Of a stretch of DNA of 64,000 nt, positions 53,691-63,642 are shown one piece after another. Location of the stretch: assembly GCA_018881555.1 (NCBI GenBank), contig JACAXG010000013.1, positions 5,928,191 to 5,992,190 on the forward strand, written 5' to 3'. Every line of letters starts with the position of its first letter. Positions within the stretch are counted from its first letter, which is position 1. Below the pieces are notes generated by a model. It was not told the origin of the DNA and did no database searches. It was given only the letters and a program-made list of their open reading frames with translations. The stretch comes from Amblyornis subalaris (taxonomy: Eukaryota > Chordata > Aves > Passeriformes > Ptilonorhynchidae). The translations under genes were made by a program, and so were the position numbers.

Positions 53691-54722
53691 TGTNGTGGTT
53701 TGACACTGGCCAAACGCCNGGCACCCACGAAAAGCCCTTTCACTCACACTCCTCTGCTCCGCAACTGGACAGAGGAGAGAAAATTTAACGAAGCGTTAAT
53801 GAGTTGAGATAAGGACCGGGAGAAAACACTTCAAGGGCAAAACAGGCTCCACTTAATGATACAAAGTGAATTTATTACTAATAAGGCCAGAGCAGGAGAA
53901 TGAGAAGTAAAACGAGCCCTTAAAAACACNCTTTTCTCCCCGCAACCTGTCCCTCCTTGCCACCACCAGCGCAGGGAGATGGGGTGGGGCTTTTGGTCAG
54001 TTCATCACCCAAGATGATCTTTCTGCTGCTCAGGGAGAGGAGTCATTTCCCTGCGGCACCGTGGGGTCCCTCCCACGAGAGACAGTTCTTTGCGAATTTC
54101 CCCAGCATGGGTCCACTCTCACGAGCAGCAGCACTCCCAAAACTGCTGCGGCATGGGTCACTGCCACAGGGTTCAGGCCTCCAAGGACAGGCTGCTCCAG
54201 CCTGGCAGCAAAGCCTCTCTCTCCACTGGGACTTTTTCTGGATCACAGTGTCCTGGTATCCACCCGCTCTGGCGTGGGCACCTCCCCCAGGGGCTGTGGG
54301 TGGATCTCTGCATCCCCCGTGGACCCCCATGGGCTGCAGGGGCACAGCTGCCTCACCATGGGCCTCCCCACAGGCTGCAGGGACATCTCGGCTCCGGCGC
54401 CTGGAGCACCTCCTGCCCCTCCTTCTGCACTGACCTTGGTGCCTCCATTGTTGTTTCTCTCACATNTTCTCACTCCTCCTCTTCTCTGGNTGAAAAATTA
54501 CAACTGCATGCCCAACTTTGTTTTGATTTCTTCTTCAATCTGTTATCACAGAGGCGTTACCACCATCTCTAACTGGCCCAGCCTCGGCCAGCAGCATGTC
54601 CATCCTCAGAGCCATCAGGGATTGGCTCTGCTGGACATGGTGGAAGCTTCCAGCAGCTTCTCACAGAAGCCACCTCTGTGTCTCCCCTGCTACCAAGAAC
54701 CAGGCTGTGCAAAACCAACACA
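53691..54722 (+). mobile_element. solo LTR 1, ERVL-type endogenous retrovirus (plus strand)
   Basis: This is a 1,032-bp LTR beginning TGTNGTGGTTTGACACTGG and ending AAAACCAACACA, so it has the canonical TG...CA termini. It is bounded by perfect AATGC duplications. There is no internal retroviral sequence on either side, so it is a solo LTR left by LTR-LTR recombination. The inverted copy at 62,322-63,385 is clearly the same family. GC-rich open frames across it (for example 54,061-54,789) are shared between copies but match no retroviral protein I know. The LTR type is one I associate with passerine ERVL elements. Confidence 0.9.
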
Positions 54723-54727
54723 AATGC
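54723..54727. repeat. target-site duplication, right copy (LTR 1)
   Basis: AATGC, identical to the 5 bp preceding the LTR. It shows that this copy came from one integration event and that neither end has been rearranged since. Confidence 0.9.
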
Positions 54728-54813
54728 ACACGCTCCTGTTAAATGTTGGCCATTTAATTCAACACCTATCTGTGTTTGAGTTAATTTAAAATTTAATCAA
54801 GCATATATATACC

Positions 54814-54850
<37 letters not shown>
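54814..54850. repeat. (GATA)9 microsatellite
   Basis: Nine uninterrupted GATA units plus one base, about 90 bp right of solo LTR 1 and preceded by a short TATATATA. It is probably polymorphic in length. On the minus strand it reads as repeated Tyr-Leu-Ser-Ile, which should not be taken for a protein. Confidence 0.95.
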
Positions 54851-54851
<1 letters not shown>

Positions 54852-57800
54852 ACAACATACCTGAGGCCAAGCTTTGAGCCCGAACTGACTGCATTGCATT
54901 CAGATCTCTCTCCGGCTGCAGCAACGTTGCATCTGTAGCTGTACAAGCACCAGTTGAAACCTTGCTATGGTTAGAAGACTTTAGCACTACTTCACTCCAA
55001 ATCACGGGCAGAGCTGTTGTAGTCTGTAAGGCCAGAGAGAGTTGTGATCATCCATCACAACTGCGGGACCCCGAGGTCACTGCCTTGATGCAGAGTTTGT
55101 GTCCTGCAACACGATCGTGCGCGGGGCGTGGAGGAGAGCCTGGTGCCTGCAGCTGTACAAATAAGGGATTTAGCTGCTTTGGTTTCGAGTTTGCCAGCCA
55201 GTTTTGGTCAACTGAGTTGAAAACTGCCTGTCCTTGCTGACAAAATGTACAGCAGATAAAAAANAGTTTCAGACCTGAATCGTAATTACATGTTTTGACT
55301 GGGGGAGAATATTTTTTAAGAGTAAAATCACTTCATTTTAAGATGTAACTAAAATGCAGAGAACAGAAACATCTATTCCTCTTTAAATTCCTGGCAACTT
55401 TCTCCTGCTTANTCCCCAAACCCTTCCTTAAATTTTGTCCGGGTTACCATGACTTAGTATAATTTTTTACTCTTTAAATTGCAGAAGCAGTAGGAAACTT
55501 TTAAGAAATATGTGCTCAGTTTCAGCAAACAACTCCAAGAATCAAAACTGTCATCTTGTCTCCCACTTGCCCAGATACAACGATGAGGTACACTGTAGGT
55601 TGACTGAAAGCAGAAAATTCAATTTTGAAGCAAAACATTGTCCTCAACTTACCCCATCTGGTATGTTCACACCAAAGTACCCAGAGCCCAATGACAATAC
55701 CACAGGAACTTTGCTTGCCAAAGGCAACTTTGCAGTGCAAGAGCATAAACACCCCCACAGGCATGCCATCCTTTCATGCATCTCATGGGATACTCTAAAT
55801 ACGGAGTTCTAAATCCATTTAGTAATTGGAGCTGTTGGGACTAGATAGAGTCCATCTGAGTGAGGGGACCCCCAAAGGGGATTTCTAATTTTACAGTAAT
55901 ACAAAAGTCCTGTGCTTAATAGGAGAAAAACTACATTTACAACCAAAAAAAAAAAAAAAGAGAAAATACGAGGAATTTTTACTGGCAGTAAAACAGTGCA
56001 ATTCATAGCTTGGTCATGAGAGTTGTTTCTCTGTGTGGTTGGCAGAAGCTGTCAGGGACAGATTTACGCTCCAGCCCGAGGGGCAGTGGTGGCAGAGGTG
56101 GCGTGGGACGTGCACTCGAGGTGATGCCATGGGGGAGCTGCCATTACACTGTACAGCTTTTCCTCCATTCCAGGCTAACATAAGGATAACATCCTGCACA
56201 CTTTCAGAAGTTGTACAGCACTGTTTCTGTTAATTTATCAACTTGTAACTTCTACTCAGTGGTCTCTGTCACCCTGTCCTGTAGCAATACTGTGTGGGTA
56301 GTAAAAAAACAGATNCTCTGCATTATTTCTCTTTAGGTTCTTCCTAATCCCTAGTACAGAGGAACTGCTCAAAAACTGGACTGGTTTTGTATATGGTTGG
56401 TGATACAAAAGTTGTCTTGGAATCCCCTGTGTGCAATGTCTTTATTTCTAACAACGTAGATGTGTCCAAACCCGATTTTGACAACTGGTAGTTTATGGCA
56501 GATCTAATAACCCCAAACCCCTGGAAACAGAGATATAGGTGGGTCATTAAATGAAATGAAAGTGAAAGAAAATGACTGCTTCTATTTAAGCAGAGTTAAT
56601 GCCATTTTTCTTTGAATAAATTGCCAAAAGAACAAGATCACAAGCTCTTAAAAAAANGACTTGAAGAAGCTGTAGCTGTGATTTGTGTCAAGATTGTAAG
56701 AAGGAGAAATATAGAGTCTATAAGCAAGAGCAGACATCAGCACAATAGCTGTGACTCTGGGACGGAAAATAACCCACATGTGAGAACAGTTTTCTTCAAT
56801 CTTGTATCAGTTGCTAAAGAATAACATCACATATCTATCATAACTGTTTAATTATTTATTAAAGCTGGGAAATCCCTGGTCGCCTGTGCTTGGACTGAAG
56901 GCACTTTACTTTCAGCCTCCTCTAAAATAAATAGTAGCACTGAAGCTGCAATGTTAAATACACCAGCCCTAAAAATTACAATTGTAGCTTGAATCTGGTT
57001 CACTCCATTTATTTATTTTAATCACAAGTAGGAGAAAAGGGGGAAGAGGTGCTGCTTAAGTTCCCTGTATGTAGTCCTTNGATGCCTATCTCGATTAGAA
57101 GGAAGTGATAGGGACAGATTAGGATTTGGAGATAGCGACAGATAGATTTGAATGTGTGAGGTAAAGCNAGATGCATGTTGTTATATGGGCTGCTTTTAGA
57201 AACTTGGATTTGTTTTCTTTCAGCCTGGAACTGCTGATAACTGCAGNTGTATGGCAGTAACTCGCATTCCCAGCACCTTGCCTCCCTCCAGCTCATTCCA
57301 GCTGCTGCTGTGGCAGCTTCTTGNTGGGCAGTGGTGACAGAAACGATGTTAGGGGAGAGACAGTGGAGAAAATGGGACTGTTACTCACCTTGGCTTTGTG
57401 GACAGTACAGGTATGTGTTCTGCAAAACAACAGGTTTTTATCTGCAAAATCAGAAGCCTCTTGCCAGAGAACTGTTTAAAGGGCAAACCGGAGGGCAGCC
57501 AGCAGCAAAACCATTTCCTAGCTTCAGAGGTGTTCTTCTCAAAGGCCAGCATAAGTCCTTGAAGCATTAAATCTGTGAAAACAAATCGAGAGAAGAATGG
57601 AATCAAATTGTTCTTATCAAAATAGCAAGCCAGGTTTACATGCATAGAAATGAAATTAACCAGGAGAGTGCACAAGTTACTCTTCACCCTGCTCTGCCCC
57701 GTGGTGTCGAGTGAGCCAGTGCAGCTGGGGGAGTGCGGAATTGTNGCACACGGAGGGTGGTTGCTGCCAGGAGGGCTCTGCAGGAANTGGGGAAGGAGTG

Positions 57801-60800
57801 TGAGGTTTTCCTTCAGTGGAGAAGAAGGAGGTGATGCTGGGCCTGTGTGTGCTGTGATGTAGCTGTATGAGCCGTAGGGAGTAGCTGCAGCACCTTTTTG
57901 GTNCTCTGACCAGTTCCCTGCTCAAACACTTGGAGTGAAGCCATGTTTTGGTGCATTACTGGAGAGTATTAACTTCTTGTAATGGTTTTTTTAGCTTTGG
58001 ATTTTAAGCTTCTTGACTTCTTACATGGACATGCTTTCTGCAGCTGTTGTAAGTAGCTAGCTTTGNTCCCTCCAACCCAAAGTAATCTGAAAGAATCCTG
58101 TATTTATGAAAAATGCTGAGTAGGTAGATGGTCCCGATCCCCAGAAATGGGGCAGGGGAGGGCAGGTATGAAAACATCTGTATTGCTCTGCTAACATTTC
58201 TCACTCTTGACCTGAAGGACTGCAGAATATGCCGAGAAAACTAATCCAGCACGAAAAACTGGCATGCTTGAAAATCTACAGACTTTTCCAAGCATTTCTT
58301 TTTGTTCCTGACACTTGCAATCAACTTATTTGCAGCTCCTGTTATGAGGAATTTACATCAAAACCTCAGGAAACCACTTAATGCTCTTTAAAACACAATG
58401 GTTTAGATGAATCATTACTGAAGATCTAGTGAATTAGCCGGGTTGGTTTTACATGACACATGCTGCTCACGACAAGTCAGCTGAAAAGCCATCAATGAAT
58501 TAAATCACTGTTACTTAATTTCCAGTCAGAGGTATGATGTTGATTCACATTTACATGTAACTCCTCCTAACACACATAATTTTTATCATTTCAAAGTCAG
58601 CTATTCGACAGTGACAATGACGATTAACTCTNCTCTGTTCTCAAATTAAAAGCTGTTAATTACTATTATGCACTTTTAAACTGAAAATACCAGCTCCTTA
58701 GTCCTAAACAGATCTAGGTGAGCAGTTAGTTGACACCTCCACCGAGAGAACCACCAGTATAAACAATTTNTTCCTCTCTTTTGAACTTCTCAGCAGAAGA
58801 AAGGTGTTGCTGTTTTCACTTCAAAGGCATCGCCGATTGTCTTCCAAACTCACTGTGGAGCTGAGATGGATGCAGAGGGTGTCCTGAAGCTCAGCCTGAC
58901 CTTCTTCACACGATAGCAAGGTCAGCCCTCTATTTTTGTTCTTACTAACAGTGAAATTCAGCTTCACTGGAGTGACTCCTGGTTAACAGCAGTCACTGTT
59001 ATCAGACTGGGAAGAAATTGGAGAGATCCAGACCAAGCTGTCAGCCCAAATATTCTTGAGAGCCTTGGTAGGGAGTAACACTGTCCTATTTTGTTAAAAC
59101 GAAAATNATGGTGATGGGAATGTTCAGAATTTCTTCATGTTTTAAATATTTTTATTCAGAGTAATACATAAAAATTGCAGACGTGCAGCAGCCTAGTTGA
59201 GGGGATGATGATCTGTAATGTACNCTGGCTGCTTTTAGGCTCTCGACTTCCACATTTTGAAGCAAGAAAAATTCTAAATATATAATTACATGTAATATAT
59301 AAATAGATAATATATAACCTAAAATAATGGATTGTCGTTGTTAATATAAGAACTTGTGCTGTGTATTCTAGTATGAATCTAGTGACAGGCTATTAGTTCT
59401 CAGAAAATGTTGTAGCCACTCAACCAGCAGTCCAAAAAGGGCAATTTAAAAGGAGTTTTATAACCCAGCTACAATCATGGAAGAGCTGAAGCTGGAAGGG
59501 ACTGCCGTTTGGTCACCCCTCCTCCTTCACACCGTACACAGATCACTCAGTGGTGACTCCCAGGACAGGATCTACTCTGATGGTGTCACCATGAAAGGGC
59601 CATAAACCAGCCTCTGTGGCCTGTTCCATTGTATAACTGCTCCTCCTAATTTTTTCCTGATATTTATCACAGTTCTTCACTTTTGCACTTCACATCCACT
59701 ACTTTTTTCCTGTNCCTGTTTACTAATGAGAGGGATTTGGTCCTTTCACTCCCCTGGACAAGGGAATTTACTGAAAATCTTTGGTAGGAAATTCAGTCCC
59801 TATGGGTGTCTAGGAACAAGGAACAGAACAAGGTATTCAGATATGTATCTGGACCTCTTGAGTATGCAAATGCAGCTGGAAATATCTGTCCTTAAAATGC
59901 TGCTGGCTGCTTGTCAGGGCAGGTCATAAATGCTGTAAGAGCTAGTACCTGTATTAGGCTCAGAGGGAGCCTAAGCATGAATCCCTCCTCTTTCCAACCA
60001 CATGCTGAATGATTTTCACGGCCCCTCGCCTTTGCCTGATGGGGCCCCAGGCAACTTTCTCGTTACCTGACACTAAAACAGTGATACAGTGGTCTCCATA
60101 CTGTACCCTAATGTTTCCTACTTCTATTTTTGATCACTTGTGTGAAGACAGAAAAAAAGAAAGATGTGGCTGGGCTAAAATTTCTGATCCTTAGGGTGAA
60201 CACTTTGTGTTCAGACTTTGGTGGGAGGTTGCACCAGCTGACCGCCTTGTTGCTCATCAGTTGCCTCTCTCTTATGGCAGGAAAATGGCAACCTTTGATT
60301 TACAAACCCTTTGTCAAAACTGTTCTGTTTTGTTTGGGGTTTTTTAATGATCTCNTGAGAAGAGCACTTTTCCAGAGCGTGGCAGAATTGCCGGATCCTT
60401 ATTGTGTTGAATACAGTAGGTGATACTTTCAAATATTTGGGCTTTTAGAGTTTAAGAAGTTGTAAGTTGAGATGGGATCAGTTTGATCATCTCATCTGAG
60501 TGCTGTAAAATATGTCCTTCAAGCCAGACAAACCCACCAGCAAAAAGAATTAGTGTACTCTCTAATGCACTTCCAAAAAGTCACGAAAAAGCCAAATGGC
60601 ATCAGACAGATGCATCTAGGAAGTGTTGACTGATAAGTTATCAAGGTGACACATTAACCACTAATTAATGCAGTTCTTACTAGCAATTGAATCTCATTTT
60701 GTTTCATTTTCTCCCTTGGAATGTCACATGGAAACATGAAATGTCTTGCACGAATGGAATTTGGGGCTCTGACTTGTGATTTTTGGCGATTAGTATTGCA

Positions 60801-61018
60801 GTGATGTTTNAAAAAAAGTGTTTCTTTCCTACTGCACCACTCATTGGTTAAAATGCTGCACAAGGAGCAAATAAAAAGTTCACCTTTACTGTACATAATT
60901 TAATATAAATAGCAATGCTTCTTAGCACACAGAGCTGTGATTAGGAATGTCTCCCTTCACTCGGGCTGGACTAGGGGAAACAAGATCAGACAGTACTTTA
61001 GAGGAGGAGCAAAGTTAC
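54851..61018. other. non-coding sequence without recognised genes
   Basis: No supported exon. It contains a 15-A run (55,945-55,959), a possible CR1 relic near 59.47 kb and AT-rich sequence at 58,380-58,700 with several ATTA/TAAT cores, which could be a conserved non-coding element. Ns are frequent at 57-59 kb. Confidence 0.5.
59472..59525 (-). mobile_element. possible CR1 3'-end relic (minus strand)
   Basis: AATCATGGAAGAGCTGAAGC, then TGGAAGGGACTGCC and GGTCACCCCTCC, resemble the reverse-complement order of a CR1 tail (AATCATGGAATGG...GGAAGGGACC...GGTC). The match is short and diverged. Confidence 0.45.
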
Positions 61019-61118
61019 CTAAACAGACAAGAAAAACTGGAATGGAGTGTCAAAATGACTTGCCTGATGTTAGGTGGCAGGTCAGTGACAGAGCTGGGAC
61101 TGCAACGGTGACAAATCA
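61019..61118 (-). mobile_element. MIR/CORE-SINE-like relic (minus strand)
   Basis: The sequence follows the reverse complement of MIR over about 100 bp: TAAACAGACAAGAAAAACTG, then AAAATGACTTGCC, then TCAGTGACAGAGCTGGGACT. The consensus reads ACAGATGAGGAAACTGAGG, GTGACTTGCC, GTGGCAGAGCTGGGATT. This is the best of the MIR-like matches in the window. These SINEs predate birds, so it should be shared with other avian genomes at this locus. Confidence 0.6.
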
Positions 61119-62316
61119 TGGGCCTGTTTGGTCTTATTCTGGGAGACTGGGGGAAGGAAAACAATACTGTTTTTTANGGAGCATGGTGTGCATAGATGTT
61201 TCACACTCGCAGTAAAAAATACACTTAATTTATTTCTTTTTATAAACTAATTTAAAGCAGAATTTTAACACTGTTTTCTTTAATTTTTTGACTAGAAAAT
61301 ATTTTAAGTATATTTTTTTACCTTAAAATTGAGACATAGTTTCTCTTTCTTGAAGTGGCAAAAAAGGTGTTTTTTTGTAACTGAAATGTTGATGTTCCAA
61401 TCTTTGTCCTTCATTCAACTTCTCCATCAAGAGGAAAAGTGACAAGGCTTGAGGGAGTCAGTACTTTAGGTAAAAAATTACCTGCAAAAAGAAATGCAAG
61501 AGGAAAAGAGCCATTGAATTCTAGAATTTATTGAAATTCTTGAATTTCAAGAACTCTNATCATATCTATAAAATATTTTGGTACTTTTTAATAAGGAAGA
61601 AGAAACTATTTCATGAAACTTTGCACATTTTTAAAAGCCATGTTTGTTCGAATAGTGGCTTGAGCTGTTCTNTGAACGCTGTGAGTCCAAGTGGGCTGCA
61701 AGGCACTTGCTTTAAAAGCTGCCATTCTTTCCTTTTGTTTGGAGGAGGCTCTCTGAGATAAGAGATGAGTTTCTTTAGAAGATAAATCTCAAGCGCACTG
61801 CACGGGGCATGTCTGCAGACCTGACCCTGCACCAGGGGCCGTGGNCTTCCTCATCCTCAGAGTGCCTGCCCCCAGGAGAGAGCCCGGACCAGGAGGCAGA
61901 GGCTGGACGAGGCTCCTGGAGCAGTTTCTTTCTTGCTAAGCACATGGAAAAGACCACAGAGGCTGAGCAGGAGTTCAGGCTCTCCCTCAGGTGGAGCCTG
62001 GTGACTGTGTTCAGCTGAACACGGCACAGATGCTCCCAGTGCTGCCTGTGCAGACGAAGTTGGCTGCTGAGTGTGTGTTTGGAAATGCTTGTGGCTGGAG
62101 GATGGGGGACACCTTCCTCTGCCCAGTTCCAAGAGGGGCTGCCCTGACAGGATGGACCACTTTGCCGCCTGTCCTGTTCTTTCATGGCACTGTGAGGTGG
62201 AAAACCAGAATTAGTGCACAAAAAATGCTGCCCGTGGACACACAGCCAGGTCTCTCCGGGGTTACTGCCACCCTGAAAATCCGTGAGCTGGCCTGAGTCA
62301 CTCACACCTGAGGTGG
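61119..62316. other. non-coding sequence left of solo LTR 2
   Basis: An AT-rich part (to about 61.75 kb) grades into GC-richer sequence (61.8-62.3 kb). A 441-codon minus-strand frame enters here from the LTR, but it crosses the LTR boundary and target-site duplication, so it is not a single gene. I recognise no repeat in this interval. Confidence 0.55.
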
Positions 62317-62321
62317 ACATG
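62317..62321. repeat. target-site duplication, left copy (LTR 2)
   Basis: ACATG directly abuts the inverted LTR end (TGTGTTGGTTTTGC...). It is matched exactly by ACATG at 63,386-63,390. Confidence 0.9.
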
Positions 62322-63385
62322 TGTGTTGGTTTTGCACAGCCTGGTTCTTGGTAGTGGGGGGCCCACAGAGGTGGCTTCTGTGAGAAGCTGCTGGAAGCTT
62401 CCACCATGTCCAGCAGAGCCAATCCCTGATGGCTCTGAGGATGGACGTGCTGCTGGCCGAGGCTGGGCCANTTAGAGATGGTGGTAACGCCTCTGTGATA
62501 ACAGATTGAAGAAGAAATCAAAACAAAGTTGGGCATGCAGTTGTAATTTTTCANCCAGAGAAGAGGAGGAGTGAGAACATGTGAGAGAAACAACAATGGA
62601 GGCACCAAGGTCAGTGCAGAAGGAGGGGCAGGAGGTGCTCCAGGCGCCGGAGCCGAGATGTCCCTGCAGCCTGTGGGGAGGCCCATGGTGAGGCAGCTGT
62701 GCCCCTGCAGCCCATGGGGGCCCACGGGGGATGCAGAGATGCACTTGCAGCCCATGGGGGGAGGTGCCCACGCCAGAGAGGGTGGATACCAGGATGCTGT
62801 GGTCTGGCGGAAGTCCCAGTGGAGAGAAAGGCCTTGCTTCCAGGCTGGAGCAGCCTGTCCTTGGAGGCCTGCACCCCGTGGCAGAGTGACCCACGCCNCA
62901 GCAGTTTTGGGAGGACTGTTTGCCCATGGGAGGAATTCACATCGCAGCAGTTTTGGGAGTGCTGCTGCTCGTGAGCTTGGACCCATGCTGGAGACATTCG
63001 CAGAGAACTGTCTCCCGTGGGAGGGACCCCATGGTGCCGCAGGGAAACGGCTCCTCTCCCTGAGCAGCAGAAAGAAGATCTTGGGTGATGAACTGACCAA
63101 AACCCCTGTGCCGTCGGTGGGAAGGAGGGAGGGCTTGGGGGGAGAAAAGCGTGTTTTTAAGGGCTCACTTTACTTCTCATTCTCCTGCTCTGACCTTGTT
63201 AGTAGTAAATTCACTTTATATCATTAAGTTGAGCCTGTTTTGCCCTTGAAGTGTTTTCTCCCGGTCCTTATCTCAACTCATGAACCCTTTGTTAAATTTT
63301 CTCTCTGTCCAGCTGTGGAGCAGGGGAAGGTGAGCGAGCGGTTTTTTGTGGGTGCCTGGCATCTGGACGGTGTCCAACCACGACA
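62322..63385 (-). mobile_element. solo LTR 2, ERVL-type endogenous retrovirus (minus strand)
   Basis: This 1,064-bp LTR is the same family as the copy at 53,691 but inverted. Read on the minus strand it begins TGTCGTGGTTGGACACC and ends GCAAAACCAACACA. ACATG target-site duplications flank both ends and no internal viral sequence is present. It differs from LTR 1 by an internal 46-bp-period duplication (CAGCAGTTTTGGGAG at 62,899-62,913 and 62,945-62,959, single in LTR 1). It lies about 430 bp upstream of the start codon of the right-hand gene, in antisense orientation, and could affect that promoter. Confidence 0.9.
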
Positions 63386-63642
63386 ACATGACAAGAGCAC
63401 ATAGCCTCAAGCTGTGCCAGGGAAGATTCAGGCTGGACATCTCTGGAAAAATTTTTTCAAGCAGAGGCTTGCAAAGCATTGGAAGGGGCTGCCGAGGGAN
63501 GTGGTGGAGTCTCCATNCCTGGAGATGTTCAAGAACATCAAGAACTGGACATGTCAGTGCTCTGGCTGAAAAGGGGGTGATCAGTCAAAGGCTGGGCTTG
63601 GTGATTCCGGGGGTCTTCTCCCACCCTTAAGACTGTGATTCC
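63386..63642 (+). mobile_element. CR1 LINE 3' end (plus strand)
   Basis: The order GACAAGAGCACATAGCCTCA, GAAGATTCAGGCTGGACATC, GCATTGGAAGGGGCTGCC, CCTGGAGATGTTCAAGAAC, GTGATCAGTCAAAGGCTGGG and a terminal GTGATTCC is the characteristic 3' part of avian CR1, in sense on the plus strand. About 250 bp is present. The left edge coincides with the solo LTR, whose 5-bp duplication lies at the CR1 edge, so the LTR integrated at or near the 5' truncation point and is the younger insertion. The tail ends about 98 bp before the TATA box of the neighbouring gene. Confidence 0.85.

Noticed and set aside
54793..55005. Minus-strand frame with a repeated Tyr-Leu-Ser-Ile tail
   Set aside because: The tail is the (GATA)n microsatellite in translation.
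61775..63100. 441-codon minus-strand open frame
   Set aside because: It runs from inside solo LTR 2 across the LTR end and target-site duplication into flanking DNA. The LTR portion is shared with LTR 1 in GC-rich sequence, and it resembles no retroviral or host protein I know.
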